Source: Chitinophaga agri
GTDB lineage: Bacteria; Bacteroidota; Bacteroidia; Chitinophagales; Chitinophagaceae
NCBI RefSeq assembly: GCF_010093065.1
Contig: NZ_CP048113.1
Location: forward strand, 1,302,001 to 1,366,000
Length of the DNA: 64,000 bases
Direction: 5' to 3'
Of this stretch, positions 37,938 to 49,166 are shown piece by piece; the stretch's first letter is position 1; every line of letters begins with the position of its first letter. The notes under the pieces are model-generated. The model had not been told where the DNA came from. It saw only the letters and a list, made by a program, of their open reading frames with translations, and did no database searches. Both the position numbers and the translations under genes were made by a program.

Positions 37938-38957
37938 ATGCCCAAATTTTTGAAGTTTATCTGCTTTTTAGCCATTGGGCTGGGATTAGTTTGGCTCGTT
38001 ACACATAATCTTACTGACAAGGAAAAGGACGATATATTCAGCTCCCTGCAGCGTGCCAACTACTGGCTGCTGATCCCTGTTATCATTGTCGGTATTGCCA
38101 GTCACTGGTACAGGGCAGTCCGCTGGAAGCTGATCATGGAACCGCTGGGCTATCGCCCCAGCACACTCAACACCTTCTTTGCCGTAATGGTAGGATACCT
38201 GGCCAATCTGGCCGTACCCCGTCTAGGCGAGGTAACCCGTTGCGGTATTGTAGCCCGGTATGAAAAGATCCCGGTAGACAAACTGGTAGGTACCATGATC
38301 GCGGAACGCGCCGTGGACATGCTCCTGTTGCTTATATTAATGGTTATCACTGTTGTGATACAGATAGACGTGATCGGTGGCTTATTCATCAATGAGATCT
38401 GGCATCCCATTGAAAATAAACTCGGTGCAGCGGGTAGCTCCCGGTCTATGCTGCTCGCAGGTATCGGAATTGGTCTGCTGCTGATCGGGTATATCGGGTT
38501 CCGCCTGATCTCCCGCTCTAGTATCGGTATCAAGATCCGTGCACTTGCCCATGGCGTATGGGACGGTATCCGCTCCATTGGTCAGATGGAAAAGAAAGGA
38601 TGGTTCATCTTTTACTCTATACTCATCTGGCTGATGTACTTCGCTATGATGTACCTGGGTTTCTACTGTATGGAAGAGACACGCGACCTCGGCCTAAAAG
38701 CGGCACTGGCTGTACTCATCATCGGCAGTGTGGGAATGATCGTGACGCCTGGTGGTACCGGTGCCTATCAGTTCCTCGTACAGCGTACGCTCATGGTATA
38801 TGGTGTACTCGACACTTCCGCCTATGCATTTGGCTGGATAGTATGGTCAGCCCAAACTGTGCTGGTACTGATCGTAGGTCTGGGAAGCCTGATCGCCCTG
38901 CCCCTGTTCAACCGTGCGCCGGTACAGACGTCTGGCGCAGCAGCAGATGTACACTAG
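37938..38957 (+). CDS. YbhN/lysylphosphatidylglycerol-synthase-type (UPF0104) membrane protein
   Basis: A 339-residue polytopic protein with about eight spans. Conserved blocks of the flippase-like UPF0104 domain are visible: HWYRAVRWKLIMEPLG, GYLANLAVPRLGEVTRCGIVARYEKIPVDKLVGT and ERAVDMLLLLI, then VTPGGTGAYQFLVQRTL near the C-terminus. Family members move lipids or act as the flippase half of MprF; the catalytic LPG synthase domain is absent. No substrate can be assigned. Confidence 0.82.
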   Translation: MPKFLKFICFLAIGLGLVWLVTHNLTDKEKDDIFSSLQRANYWLLIPVIIVGIASHWYRAVRWKLIMEPLGYRPSTLNTFFAVMVGYLANLAVPRLGEVTRCGIVARYEKIPVDKLVGTMIAERAVDMLLLLILMVITVVIQIDVIGGLFINEIWHPIENKLGAAGSSRSMLLAGIGIGLLLIGYIGFRLISRSSIGIKIRALAHGVWDGIRSIGQMEKKGWFIFYSILIWLMYFAMMYLGFYCMEETRDLGLKAALAVLIIGSVGMIVTPGGTGAYQFLVQRTLMVYGVLDTSAYAFGWIVWSAQTVLVLIVGLGSLIALPLFNRAPVQTSGAAADVH

Positions 38958-39302
38958 GCTTATCTGAAAAGAACAAACGCTGGCTACCCACAGCCCTTCA
39001 ATTTTCATCGAACATAGTTAAATTGTAAGCATCCCCCTACGCTGCTGATATAGCCATATACGGGCTTAATGAAACCTTAACGAACTCGTTGTCTCCGTGT
39101 ATTTATCTGCCTTCAGCCTATCCCGCCCCGGTCCGATGATTTGTATAGTATATAAGATAAATATTACATGAATTTGCCGGTAAGTCTCGCACTATAATTG
39201 CTTACCTTTAAGAAAACGCATCAGAAATTTAACATACGATATTCTTCAAAATATGTATTGTTGCGATTAGCAGTGTAATCACAACCGTTAATCATCTTTC
39301 AG
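38958..39302. other. intergenic region before ppk
   Basis: These 345 bases hold no recognised gene or strong hairpin. The sequence is AT-rich towards ppk, and its promoter was not located. Confidence 0.5.
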
Positions 39303-41462
39303 ATGCGATTGTCCAATAGTGAGCATATAGATACTAATTTTCAAGATCCGGTGATGGAAAAGAAAAGCAATAGCAAAAAAATAGCACCCGCAGCCGCCAA
39401 GAAGCCCAAAATGATCCCCAGGGACATCAGCTGGCTGGCCTTTAATGCGAGGGTTTTACAGGAAGCAGCTGATAACAGCGTGCCCCTGCTCGAACGAATC
39501 CGCTTCCTGGGTATTTTTTCCAACAACCTTGATGAGTTTTTCCGCGTACGTGTAGCAACCCTGAAGAGAATGTTGCTGGTAGGTAAATCTACCCGCATGC
39601 ACCTGGAAGAAAATCCTGATGAAATTCTGGATGATATCCAGAGCATGGTAATCGATCAGCAAAGAGAGTTTGACCGTATATGGGAAAGTATCGAAGAGGA
39701 ACTCAAGCAGCAGAAGATCTTCATCCGTACGGAGAAACACCTCAATAAAGAACAGCAGAAGTTTGTACTCAACTATTTCAATGATGAGGTACGTACGAAC
39801 ATCATACCGCTGATGATCGAGAGTATCCAGCACTTCCCCTTCCTGCGGGATAAATCTATCTATCTGGCAGTAGTACTGGCGAAACAGGATAATTCCATCA
39901 GACAGAAATTCGCCCTGATCGAGATCCCCAGTGTACTTCCGCGCTTTATCACGCTGCCCGCCAAAGATGGTGAAGCTGATATCATGTTGCTGGAAGATGT
40001 GATCCGTTTCAGTCTGCCGCATATATTCTCCTACTTTGGCTTTGACAAGTTCACCGCCCATATCATTAAAGTGACAAGGGACGCCGAACTGGATATTGAT
40101 AATGACATCTCTACCAGTCTTATTCACCAGATTGAAAAAGGGCTGAAAGACCGTCGTAAAGGCAAACCCGTAAGATTTGTCTACGACAAAGACATCGACC
40201 CGCTCCTGCTCGAATACCTGATGCGCAGACTGGGCCTCTCTGGTAAAGATAACCTGATCCCCGGCGCCCGTATCCATAACTTCAAAGACTTTATGGACTT
40301 CCCGTCGGGTGTATTCAAAGACAGACCACATCCGCAACGTAAGAGTTTTATACATCCGCTGTTTGCCAATGCATCCAGTGTGATGCACGTGATACAGATG
40401 CAGGATGTAATGCTGCACTTCCCTTATCATTCATTTGATACCATCATTGACCTGCTGAGGGAAGCCGCCATTGATCCGAACGTTACCAGCATTAAGCTGA
40501 CCGCGTACCGCCTCGCCAGGAACTCCAAGATCGTCAATGCACTGGTGAATGCCGTCCGCAATGGGAAGCAGGTAACAGTAGCCATCGAACTGAGAGCCCG
40601 TTTTAACGAAGCGGATAACCTGGAGTGGAAGACACGTCTGGAAGATGAAGGCGTGAAAGTACTTATTGGCATCCCCGGACTGAAGATCCATGCGAAACTC
40701 TGCGTGATCAAGAAACGTATTGGCACCAAGACCATTCAATGTGGCTTTGTGAGCACGGGTAACCTCAATGAGAAAACGGCCAGGGTATACGGAGATCATT
40801 GTCTGCTTACAGCCAACCGGAACATCATGGCTGATATCAACCGCATTTTCAGCTACCTGGAAAACAGCAAGCATGATATCAAGATGCTGGAAGCCTGCAA
40901 TACCCTGCCGGTGAGCCCTTACAGTATGCGCCCATTCTTCATCCGTATGATCGAGAAAGAGATCAAGAATGCACGTCATAAGAAAGGTGGCTCCATGGTC
41001 ATCAAAATGAACTCCCTCTCCGACCCGGAGATGATCAGCAAACTCTATGAAGCAGCCAAGGAAGGCGTGGATGTGAGCATGATCATCAGAGGTATCTGTT
41101 GCGCATATACGGAAAATAAAAAGTGGAAGAAGGATATCACGGCTGTCAGCATTGTGGATGAATACCTAGAACACGCACGTGTCTTCACTTTTGGTAAAGA
41201 ATCGCAGTCACAGGTATACATTGCATCCTGCGACTGGATGCTGCGTAACCTGGACCACCGCGTAGAAGTAGCGATCCCGATATTTGACCCGGCCATCCAG
41301 CAGGAATTAAGGGATATACTGGCTATACAGCTGAGTGGTAATGTGAAAGCGCGTATCCTGGATAATGAGCAGAAGAACGAGTACAAGCGGGATAATAGTG
41401 GTAAGAAAATAAGATCGCAGATAGAGATCTTTAAGTATCTGCATGAGAAACAGTATAATTAA
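39303..41462 (+). CDS. ppk1: polyphosphate kinase 1
   Basis: A 719-residue enzyme that polymerises ATP gamma-phosphate into polyphosphate, reversibly. After a lysine-rich N-terminal tail the family blocks follow: RDISWLAFNARVLQEA, FLGIFSNNLDEFFRVRVA, PYHSFDTIIDLLREAA and GLKIHAKLCVIKK (the phospho-accepting histidine). STGNLNEKTARVYGDH, MIIRGICC and DEYLEHARVF come next. Two starts are possible: ATG 39303 or ATG 39354 (MEKKSNSKK). It is followed by a short exopolyphosphatase gene, so both sides of polyphosphate turnover are linked. Confidence 0.96.
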   Translation: MRLSNSEHIDTNFQDPVMEKKSNSKKIAPAAAKKPKMIPRDISWLAFNARVLQEAADNSVPLLERIRFLGIFSNNLDEFFRVRVATLKRMLLVGKSTRMHLEENPDEILDDIQSMVIDQQREFDRIWESIEEELKQQKIFIRTEKHLNKEQQKFVLNYFNDEVRTNIIPLMIESIQHFPFLRDKSIYLAVVLAKQDNSIRQKFALIEIPSVLPRFITLPAKDGEADIMLLEDVIRFSLPHIFSYFGFDKFTAHIIKVTRDAELDIDNDISTSLIHQIEKGLKDRRKGKPVRFVYDKDIDPLLLEYLMRRLGLSGKDNLIPGARIHNFKDFMDFPSGVFKDRPHPQRKSFIHPLFANASSVMHVIQMQDVMLHFPYHSFDTIIDLLREAAIDPNVTSIKLTAYRLARNSKIVNALVNAVRNGKQVTVAIELRARFNEADNLEWKTRLEDEGVKVLIGIPGLKIHAKLCVIKKRIGTKTIQCGFVSTGNLNEKTARVYGDHCLLTANRNIMADINRIFSYLENSKHDIKMLEACNTLPVSPYSMRPFFIRMIEKEIKNARHKKGGSMVIKMNSLSDPEMISKLYEAAKEGVDVSMIIRGICCAYTENKKWKKDITAVSIVDEYLEHARVFTFGKESQSQVYIASCDWMLRNLDHRVEVAIPIFDPAIQQELRDILAIQLSGNVKARILDNEQKNEYKRDNSGKKIRSQIEIFKYLHEKQYN

Positions 41463-41471
41463 TCAGGAATC

Positions 41472-41566
41472 GGGAATTAGGAATTGATGTGATATTGTTT
41501 CTCTCCAGACATCAGTCTTCGCTGCATTTCAATTCCTAATTCCTAATTTCCTAATTCATAATTATA
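41472..41566. repeat. inverted arms of heptanucleotide repeats, locus 1
   Basis: GGAATTAGGAATTGA at 41473-41487 is the exact reverse complement of 41529-41543. The right arm continues as degenerate TAATTCC heptads to about 41566. The 41-base spacer is not repeated elsewhere in the window. Confidence 0.85.
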
Positions 41567-41570
41567 TTTG
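41563..41570 (+). promoter_or_regulatory. candidate -7 box of ppx
   Basis: TATATTTG matches TAnnTTTG and ends only 5 bases before the ATG at 41576, so the transcript may be leaderless. It overlaps the right end of a heptad repeat arm. Confidence 0.5.
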
Positions 41571-41575
41571 CGCTC

Positions 41576-42457
41576 ATGAAGCTTGCTGCCATTGATATTG
41601 GGTCCAACGCTGCCAGGCTGCTTATTTCAGAAGCGTCGCCAAACAGTCAGGGCCGTATGGATTTTACAAAAGTCAACCTCGTCAGGGTTCCATTGCGTCT
41701 GGGTCTTGATGTATTCAGCCAGGGGGCTATTTCTGAGAAAAGAGCGACTCACCTGCTCAATACGATCAAAGCCTACAAACTGTTGCTGGAAGTATATGAG
41801 GTAAAATACCTGAAAGCATGTGCAACTTCAGCCATGCGTGATGCAGCTAATGCGACTGAAATATTACAGGATGTCAGACAGCAGACAGGCATTGACATAA
41901 AAGTCATCTCCGGACAGGAAGAAGCATCATTCCTCTATGAAAGTCACATCGCAGAGAATCTTGACAAGAACCGCTCCTACATGTATATCGATGTAGGTGG
42001 AGGTAGCACAGAAGTGACCATCTTCAGCAACAACAGTCTCCGTCATAAAGAATCTTTTAATATCGGCACGATCCGTCTGATGCAGCATCAGGTCGGAGAT
42101 GAACAGTGGCAGTATATGAAAGATACCATTAAATCGCGCATCAAGGGCCTTGGCACTATCACCGCTATTGGCTCGGGTGGTAATATCAATAAGGTCTTCT
42201 CGCTGTCTAAACGCAAGGAGGGCAAACCACTTACGCTGGATGTGCTGAAAGATTATTATAAAGAGTTCAACGGATTCACCGTAGAAGAACGTATCCATCT
42301 CTATAACCTTCGGGAAGACCGTGCGGACGTGATTGTTCCTGCCCTTCAGATATATATTAATATCATGCGGTGGGCCGATGCGACAGAGATCTTTGTACCG
42401 AAAATAGGTCTTGCAGATGGCCTTGTCCAGTCCCTGTATGCTGAGATTAGTAAGTAA
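41576..42457 (+). CDS. ppx: Ppx/GppA-type exopolyphosphatase, short form
   Basis: A 293-residue member of the sugar kinase/Hsp70/actin fold. KLAAIDIGSNAARLLI is the first phosphate loop, ACATSAMRDA and ISGQEEASFLY follow, YIDVGGGSTEVTIF is the second phosphate loop and TAIGSGGNINKV the third. It lacks the C-terminal HD-like half of E. coli Ppx (about 510 residues). It likely trims polyphosphate from chain ends or hydrolyses pppGpp. Position after ppk1 supports the polyphosphate role. Confidence 0.88.
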   Translation: MKLAAIDIGSNAARLLISEASPNSQGRMDFTKVNLVRVPLRLGLDVFSQGAISEKRATHLLNTIKAYKLLLEVYEVKYLKACATSAMRDAANATEILQDVRQQTGIDIKVISGQEEASFLYESHIAENLDKNRSYMYIDVGGGSTEVTIFSNNSLRHKESFNIGTIRLMQHQVGDEQWQYMKDTIKSRIKGLGTITAIGSGGNINKVFSLSKRKEGKPLTLDVLKDYYKEFNGFTVEERIHLYNLREDRADVIVPALQIYINIMRWADATEIFVPKIGLADGLVQSLYAEISK

Positions 42458-42514
42458 TTGGTAAATATTGGTTACCTTAACGCCCATTTTTCTAATCAAT
42501 AACTGTGTTTCAGC

Positions 42515-43330
42515 ATGTCAACGCACAAAGAAGTTAAAAGGATCACCACACACATATTACAGAAAATGAAGAATGATGGAGAGAAGATCTCCATGCTGAC
42601 CGCATATGATTATTCCATGGCACGCATCTTTGACGATGCCGGTATGGACATCCTGCTGGTCGGCGATTCTGCTGCTAACGTAATGGCGGGCTACGAAACC
42701 ACCCTGCCCATTACACTGGATCATATGATCTATCATGCAGCTTCTGTAGTAAGAGGAATCAGACGCAGTTTTGTAGTTGTAGACCTGCCTTTTGGTACCT
42801 ACCAGGGCAATTCTAAAGAGGCACTGGCCTCCACCGTGCGTATTATGAAGGAAACCAGCGCCCACGGTGTTAAAATAGAGGGCGGTGAAGAAATTCTTGA
42901 ATCTGTTAAGCGTATCATCTCCGCAGGCGTACCTGTAATGGGGCACCTGGGACTGACGCCTCAATCCATCAATAAATTTGGTACATATAGCGTAAGGGCT
43001 ACCGAAGAAGCAGAAGCACAGAAACTGCTGAAGGATGCCCGCCTGCTGGAAGAAGCGGGTTGTTTTGCGATCGTACTGGAAAAAATACCTGCCCTGCTGG
43101 CTAAACAGGTGGCAGAAAGCATTCACATCCCTGTGATCGGTATCGGCGCCGGCAAATATGTCGATGGCCAGGTACTGGTGATGCATGATATGCTGGGTAT
43201 CAACAAAGATTTTAAACCCCGCTTCCTGCGCCGTTATCTCAATTTATATGACGAAATTTACAAGGCGTCACAGCAATATATCCACGACGTGAAAGCAAAA
43301 GACTTTCCGAACGATAACGAACAATACTAA
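42515..43330 (+). CDS. panB: 3-methyl-2-oxobutanoate hydroxymethyltransferase
   Basis: A 271-residue TIM-barrel enzyme that adds a hydroxymethyl group from methylene-THF to 2-oxoisovalerate, making ketopantoate for pantothenate. Motifs are [49 protein letters not shown] and KIEGGEE, then [11 protein letters not shown] and [22 protein letters not shown]. Length and blocks are typical. It is separated from panC/panD by about 5 kb. The DUF1338 gene starts 9 bases after it. Confidence 0.97.
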   Translation: MSTHKEVKRITTHILQKMKNDGEKISMLTAYDYSMARIFDDAGMDILLVGDSAANVMAGYETTLPITLDHMIYHAASVVRGIRRSFVVVDLPFGTYQGNSKEALASTVRIMKETSAHGVKIEGGEEILESVKRIISAGVPVMGHLGLTPQSINKFGTYSVRATEEAEAQKLLKDARLLEEAGCFAIVLEKIPALLAKQVAESIHIPVIGIGAGKYVDGQVLVMHDMLGINKDFKPRFLRRYLNLYDEIYKASQQYIHDVKAKDFPNDNEQY

Positions 43331-43339
43331 AATCGTTTT

Positions 43340-44224
43340 ATGTTAGACTATGTTCTCAGCGGCCTGATGCAACGCTACCAGGAACGTGTTCCTGACGTTG
43401 CGGCAATCATTGCCGCCATGATCACTGAGAATCTGATCCAGCTACCGGAAGACATTGAAAATGATCACATTGCCTTTCGTACAATGGGTGTACCCGAACT
43501 AGGGGTGCAATCGCTGGAAAAGATCTTCCTTCATTACGGTTACACCAGAAGAGAAGCCTACCACTTTAAAGAAAAGAAGCTGGATGCATTCTGGTACGCC
43601 CCTCCTGCTCCCCATTACCCACGCATCTTCATCAGCGAGCTGCGGGTAAAGGACCTCAGTCCGGAGGCACAGCGTATCATTACCAGCTACACCAAAGAAG
43701 TGCTGGTAGATCCGGTAAGTAACCTGGACCTGAACGATGGCCCTGCCGTAGATACCTTCCTGCACAGTTCTCTCTGGCGTACGCCTACCTATGCGGATTT
43801 CCAGGCGCTGTCGGCAGAAAGTGAATACGCTGCCTGGGTGATCTACAACAGGTACTACCTCAATCACTTCACGATCAGCGTACAGAACCTGCCAGCCGGG
43901 TATAATACCGTAGCCGATTTCAACAGGTTCCTGGAGAAAGAAGGATTTACGCTCAATGATTCAGGCGGTAAGATCAAGGAAAGTCCGGACCATCTGCTGC
44001 TGCAGAGCAGCACGGTGGCAAAGATGATCCCGGCTACCTTTGCTGACAACGAAATACATAAAATAGCCGGTTCCTACGTGGAATTTGCAGAGCGCAGGGT
44101 ACTGCCGCAGTTCGCACACCTGCCAGCCGATCAGATCACCCGTGAACATCGCAGGGAAGGTTTTGAAGCTGGCAATGCAGACCGCATTTTTGAAAGCACA
44201 TACAGTTCACAGACGAATAAATAA
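43340..44224 (+). CDS. DUF1338 family protein, probable 2-oxoadipate dioxygenase/decarboxylase
   Basis: A 294-residue protein of the DUF1338 family, vicinal-oxygen-chelate fold. NDHIAFRTMG (His43), YYLNHFTISV (His176) and GSYVEFAERR (Glu248) are the likely iron ligands. The characterised member HglS of Pseudomonas putida turns 2-oxoadipate into D-2-hydroxyglutarate in D-lysine breakdown. The next gene encodes an ALDH7 enzyme that makes 2-aminoadipate, which supports the same pathway here. It is shorter than proteobacterial HglS. The family call is firm; the substrate is inferred. Confidence 0.82.
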   Translation: MLDYVLSGLMQRYQERVPDVAAIIAAMITENLIQLPEDIENDHIAFRTMGVPELGVQSLEKIFLHYGYTRREAYHFKEKKLDAFWYAPPAPHYPRIFISELRVKDLSPEAQRIITSYTKEVLVDPVSNLDLNDGPAVDTFLHSSLWRTPTYADFQALSAESEYAAWVIYNRYYLNHFTISVQNLPAGYNTVADFNRFLEKEGFTLNDSGGKIKESPDHLLLQSSTVAKMIPATFADNEIHKIAGSYVEFAERRVLPQFAHLPADQITREHRREGFEAGNADRIFESTYSSQTNK

Positions 44225-44231
44225 CGCAGAT

Positions 44232-44266
44232 AAGGCCGGTCATCAGAATGCCCGGCCTTGTTGTTT
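44232..44266 (+). terminator. weak hairpin after the DUF1338 gene
   Basis: AAGGCCGG (44232-44239) pairs with CCGGCCTT (44252-44259), followed by GTTGTTT. It may only partly stop transcription into the dehydrogenase gene. Confidence 0.5.
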
Positions 44267-44335
44267 AGCGCTCCTGTTGAACGCACCGTCAGTATACTAC
44301 TGCGGATATACATCAAAACAGAAAAAAGCATATAC

Positions 44336-45867
<1,532 letters not shown>

Positions 45868-45871
<4 letters not shown>

Positions 45872-45890
45872 GGAATTAAGATTAGGAACT
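45868..45890 (+). repeat. short heptad repeat remnant
   Basis: GGAATTAAGATTAGGAACTT overlaps the stop of the dehydrogenase gene and continues just past it. It resembles the GGAATTA heptad family but has no inverted partner nearby. Confidence 0.5.
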
Positions 45891-46476
45891 TTTACTCCCT
45901 GCACAATAACACGGACACCAATCCGTTTAATATTCGGATAACTTATAAAATGATAATATTCCAGATATAAGCGGATAGAAAGGCCGCAGAGAAGAATTTT
46001 CACAATTGCATGTGAATGAACAACGTAGAAAAGAATAGCGAGGTTAGAGAACCTCGCTTTTTCGTTAAACGGAAACCATGCTTATGAGAAAAGTAGCTAT
46101 GTAACTTAAGCAAGTTATCAAGTACTCTTCCAGCTCTAAATATTACACTTTTTTCCGGAAATTCATATTCTACTTTTGTGGTATTTGCAAATTTTTTTTG
46201 ACAAGCGGCAAGATCATTTGCTGCGTTCAATGCAGGCGCGACTTTCGTGGCAACACGTTTTGTTTTCTCCCCTGAGAAATGTTTTACCTGTTAAGTAGTT
46301 TACATGTTAAATTAACAGTGAATGAAGGAATACGCAAACGACTATCCCGCTAAATAGCTGTTAGCACATTGTTTGTCTCGTTCATCATTTAAGAAACCCG
46401 ATTACCTGACATTTTGCATACCTTTAACCTAATTTGGTTTTTGATTTGTAAAGTTTATTGAGAAAAAAACAGACTG
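45872..46476. other. 605-base intergenic region before the subtilase gene
   Basis: No gene is called. It holds a heptad repeat remnant, a hairpin at 46037-46058 and AT-rich sequence towards the subtilase start. A 76-codon minus-strand frame (46000-46230) has no recognisable features. Confidence 0.6.
46037..46062. terminator. hairpin terminator
   Basis: AGCGAGGTT (46037-46045), loop AGAG, AACCTCGCT (46050-46058), then four T. It lies 166 bases after the dehydrogenase stop. Confidence 0.75.
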
Positions 46477-48177
46477 ATGAAATCTAAAAAAGCTATGGCA
46501 GTCATGGCTGGTAGTGTTGTGATGATGGCTGCGCTCACCGCAAACCCGACTTATGCCCAAACCGCAATTCCGAGAAACTGGCACCTGCTGAATTATACAC
46601 AGGATAGCGTATATGGTACCGGCGTAGAAAAGGCCTACAAAGAGTTACTGAAAGGAAGAAAAAGTACCCCTGTACTCGTTGCCGTGATCGACTCAGGCAT
46701 TGACACCCTGCATGAAGATCTCAAATCAATCCTCTGGGTAAATCCTAAAGAAATTCCAGGTAATGGCATAGACGACGATAAAAATGGTTATGTGGATGAT
46801 GTCCACGGATGGAACTTCCTGGGCGGTAAAGACGGCCGCAGCGTAAAGGAGGATTCAGACGAGGCTACCCGTGAATACTATCGTTATAAAAGCTTATATA
46901 TCAATCCGGATTCTGCCCTGGACAAACAGTCCAAGGAATATCAGTACTGGCAGAAACTGCAGGGTAGAGTGGTGAAGCCCTCTCCTAACGAGAGCAAGGT
47001 CACCTACAAAACCATGCTAAAGCTGCAGGAAAGTCTGCATAAATGCGAAATGCTGCTTACCGGCTACCTGAAGCAAAATGACTTCACTGCCGCAAAACTG
47101 GACAGTATTCAGACGACTGACCAGGACGTAATGGTAGCCAAGAAGTTCATGCAGCGGATCTTCCAGAATACCGGTGAAGAGAACCTTACCTACTCCGAAC
47201 TCAAATCTGAATTTGAAGAATACCTTGCTGAACTGAAAAGGAAAGCCGAAGCGGCTGACAGTGAAGGACCTGCTGATAAACGTGCTGAGATAATCGGCGA
47301 TAACATCAATGACATCAATGATAAATACTACGGCAACAACGATGTGATGGGACAATTCGGTTTCCATGGCACCCACGTTTCCGGTATCATCGCCGCAGTA
47401 AGAGGCAATGGCGTTGGTATGGACGGTATCAATGACAATGTACGGATCATGATGGTGAAAGCAGTACCTGATGGTGATGAACGTGATAAAGACGTTGCCC
47501 TGGCTATCCGCTATGCGGTAGACAACGGTGCACGCGTGGTGAACATGAGCTTCGGTAAAGGCTTCTCCCCTCATAAGGACTGGGTAGACGATGCCGTTAA
47601 ATATGCGGAAGAAAAAGGCGTGTTGCTGGTGCATGCAGCCGGTAACGATGGCAATGACAACGACGTGGTTGACAACTTCCCGAATCCTGACTTTGCCGAT
47701 CACTCTGCCAGAGCCAATAACTACATTACTGTAGGTGCCAGCAGCAATGGCAGGAACACTAAAGTGGCCAATTTCTCTAACTACGGCAAGAAGAACGTAG
47801 ACCTATTCGCTCCGGGCGTACAGATCTACTCTACTGTGCCTGGTGGTAACAAATACGGCGCAGCAAGCGGTACGAGTATGGCGGCCCCGGTTGTAGCGGG
47901 CGTAGCTGCACTGGTATTGGCATACCATCCGAACCTGACTGCCGCTCAGCTGAAATCGATCCTGATGAAATCTGCCACTCCGTTACCTGACGGCACTACA
48001 GAGGTCAATAAGCCAGGTGCGGGTGATACCAAGGTGCCTTTCAGTGAACTGTCTATCTCCGGCGGACTGATAAACGCTTATGAAGCGTTGAAGCTGGCAG
48101 ATACCCTTGACACAGACAAGGGTACACACCCAAAGAAAAAAAAGAAAGCAAAGATGGAACCTGTCAAAAAAGGATAG
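46477..48177 (+). CDS. secreted S8 (subtilisin-like) serine protease with large insertion
   Basis: A 566-residue protease with a signal peptide (1-27, ends TYAQ). The catalytic triad is visible: Asp72 in VAVIDSGID, His297 in GFHGTHVSG and Ser467 in ASGTSMAAP; the oxyanion Asn lies in HAAGNDGN. Between Asp and His there are about 225 residues instead of the usual 35-40; residues about 120-285 are a charged, mostly helical insertion. The C-terminus is lysine-rich (KKKKKAKMEP). No T9SS signal is seen, so it is probably periplasmic. It is monocistronic with a strong terminator. Confidence 0.92.
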   Translation: MKSKKAMAVMAGSVVMMAALTANPTYAQTAIPRNWHLLNYTQDSVYGTGVEKAYKELLKGRKSTPVLVAVIDSGIDTLHEDLKSILWVNPKEIPGNGIDDDKNGYVDDVHGWNFLGGKDGRSVKEDSDEATREYYRYKSLYINPDSALDKQSKEYQYWQKLQGRVVKPSPNESKVTYKTMLKLQESLHKCEMLLTGYLKQNDFTAAKLDSIQTTDQDVMVAKKFMQRIFQNTGEENLTYSELKSEFEEYLAELKRKAEAADSEGPADKRAEIIGDNINDINDKYYGNNDVMGQFGFHGTHVSGIIAAVRGNGVGMDGINDNVRIMMVKAVPDGDERDKDVALAIRYAVDNGARVVNMSFGKGFSPHKDWVDDAVKYAEEKGVLLVHAAGNDGNDNDVVDNFPNPDFADHSARANNYITVGASSNGRNTKVANFSNYGKKNVDLFAPGVQIYSTVPGGNKYGAASGTSMAAPVVAGVAALVLAYHPNLTAAQLKSILMKSATPLPDGTTEVNKPGAGDTKVPFSELSISGGLINAYEALKLADTLDTDKGTHPKKKKKAKMEPVKKG

Positions 48178-48215
48178 TCCCACTGAATGCGACATCAATA
48201 ATGTTCTTTATAAAG

Positions 48216-48252
48216 AAGGCGGCCTCTCACGAGGCCGCCTTTTACTTTTTCC
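48216..48252. terminator. bidirectional hairpin terminator
   Basis: AAGGCGGCCTC (48216-48226), loop TCAC, GAGGCCGCCTT (48231-48241), then T-rich sequence. It lies between the convergent subtilase and DUF4870 genes. Confidence 0.92.
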
Positions 48253-48259
48253 AACATCT

Positions 48260-48670
48260 TTATTTCACCAGTCTCCAGTTAAACGGATACCTGTAAAAGA
48301 TCCCATTGTGCGCCTTAGAGGCTGCTATAGCAGAGAAAATGATATTCAACACAAATACTATCCCACGTGTGCCATTGAGGAAAGTAAAGCCATTATGATT
48401 CCAATAATAGTTAAATCCAGGTCTACCCCATGACCATTGCCAGTGATTGACCATGCCGATCAGATTGAGACCGACATTTATGATACTCATAGTGATCTGA
48501 AAGTTAAGTGCTTCTTTTCCCGTCTGATTCAGAAAATCAGATTCGTTCCGTTTGATAAGCCACAGGATCAGTACAGCAATAATATTACCCGCAGGCGGAA
48601 TGAATATCATACCGATGATACCGCCGAGGTGCATAAAGAGCGCCCAGTTTCTTTCTTCGTTTTTTTGCAT
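48260..48670 (-). CDS. DUF4870-type small membrane protein
   Basis: The start is ATG 48670 (MQKNEERNWALFMHLGG), the usual beginning of the family; 18 upstream residues are excluded. The 136-residue protein has about three spans: LFMHLGGIIGMIFIPPAGNIIAVLILWL, then LNFQITMSIINVGLNLIGM, then GIVFVLNIIFSAIAA. The motif FLNQTGKEALNFQ between the first two is characteristic of DUF4870/Tic20-like proteins. Its function is unknown. It lies downstream of rnpB on the same strand. Confidence 0.8.
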   Translation of the reverse strand: MQKNEERNWALFMHLGGIIGMIFIPPAGNIIAVLILWLIKRNESDFLNQTGKEALNFQITMSIINVGLNLIGMVNHWQWSWGRPGFNYYWNHNGFTFLNGTRGIVFVLNIIFSAIAASKAHNGIFYRYPFNWRLVK

Positions 48671-48743
48671 AAGGGTATTATAATTCGGGTTATGTCTTAG
48701 GGATCTTCTGGTTGATAAGTGCACTAAAATATAAAAACAAAAA

Positions 48744-49131
48744 CTACAAACCTATAAGCCGGATTCTGTTCTCCCTGTTAAAAGGAGCTGCTATCATTTA
48801 TCTTCGATGCCGTTCACACGACACCTGTATCTGCCTACCCTCGGTCATCGGACGAGTAGCCCTAAGCGACCGTATACATGGCATTTCAACACGCAAGGTT
48901 TACCCTCCCAATATGTTGCCATACCAGAACGTGGGCTCTTACCCCACATTTTCACCCTTACCTGCTGCTGCTTGCGCAACTGGCAGGCGGTCATTTTCTG
49001 TGGCACTATCTGTACCGCTCTTCGCCCTTTGCAGAGAAAAGAGCAGCCCCACCCGTTAGGTGGTGCGTTACTCTATGTTGTCCGGACTTTCCTCATCTAC
49101 CTTTCGGTTGAAGCGACAGCACGGTTCGTAG
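48744..49131 (-). ncRNA. rnpB: RNase P RNA, type A
   Basis: On the minus strand the 5' part contains GAGGAAAGTCCGGACAACAT, the conserved P4/CR-I block, and the 3' part ends with ACAGAATCCGGCTTAT. The ends are set by P1 pairing: CTACGAACC (49131-49123) with GGTTTGTAG (48752-48744), allowing one G-U pair. The resulting RNA is about 388 bases, normal for a type A RNase P RNA, the catalytic subunit for tRNA 5' maturation. Several open frames over this stretch are spurious. Confidence 0.95.
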
Positions 49132-49166
49132 TTTTTGCAAATGTAATAGAAAAGCTGACAAATGCC

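Noticed and set aside
46000..46230. 76-codon minus-strand frame in the intergenic region
   Set aside because: It crosses a terminator hairpin, has no family motif and no promoter, and its composition looks non-coding.
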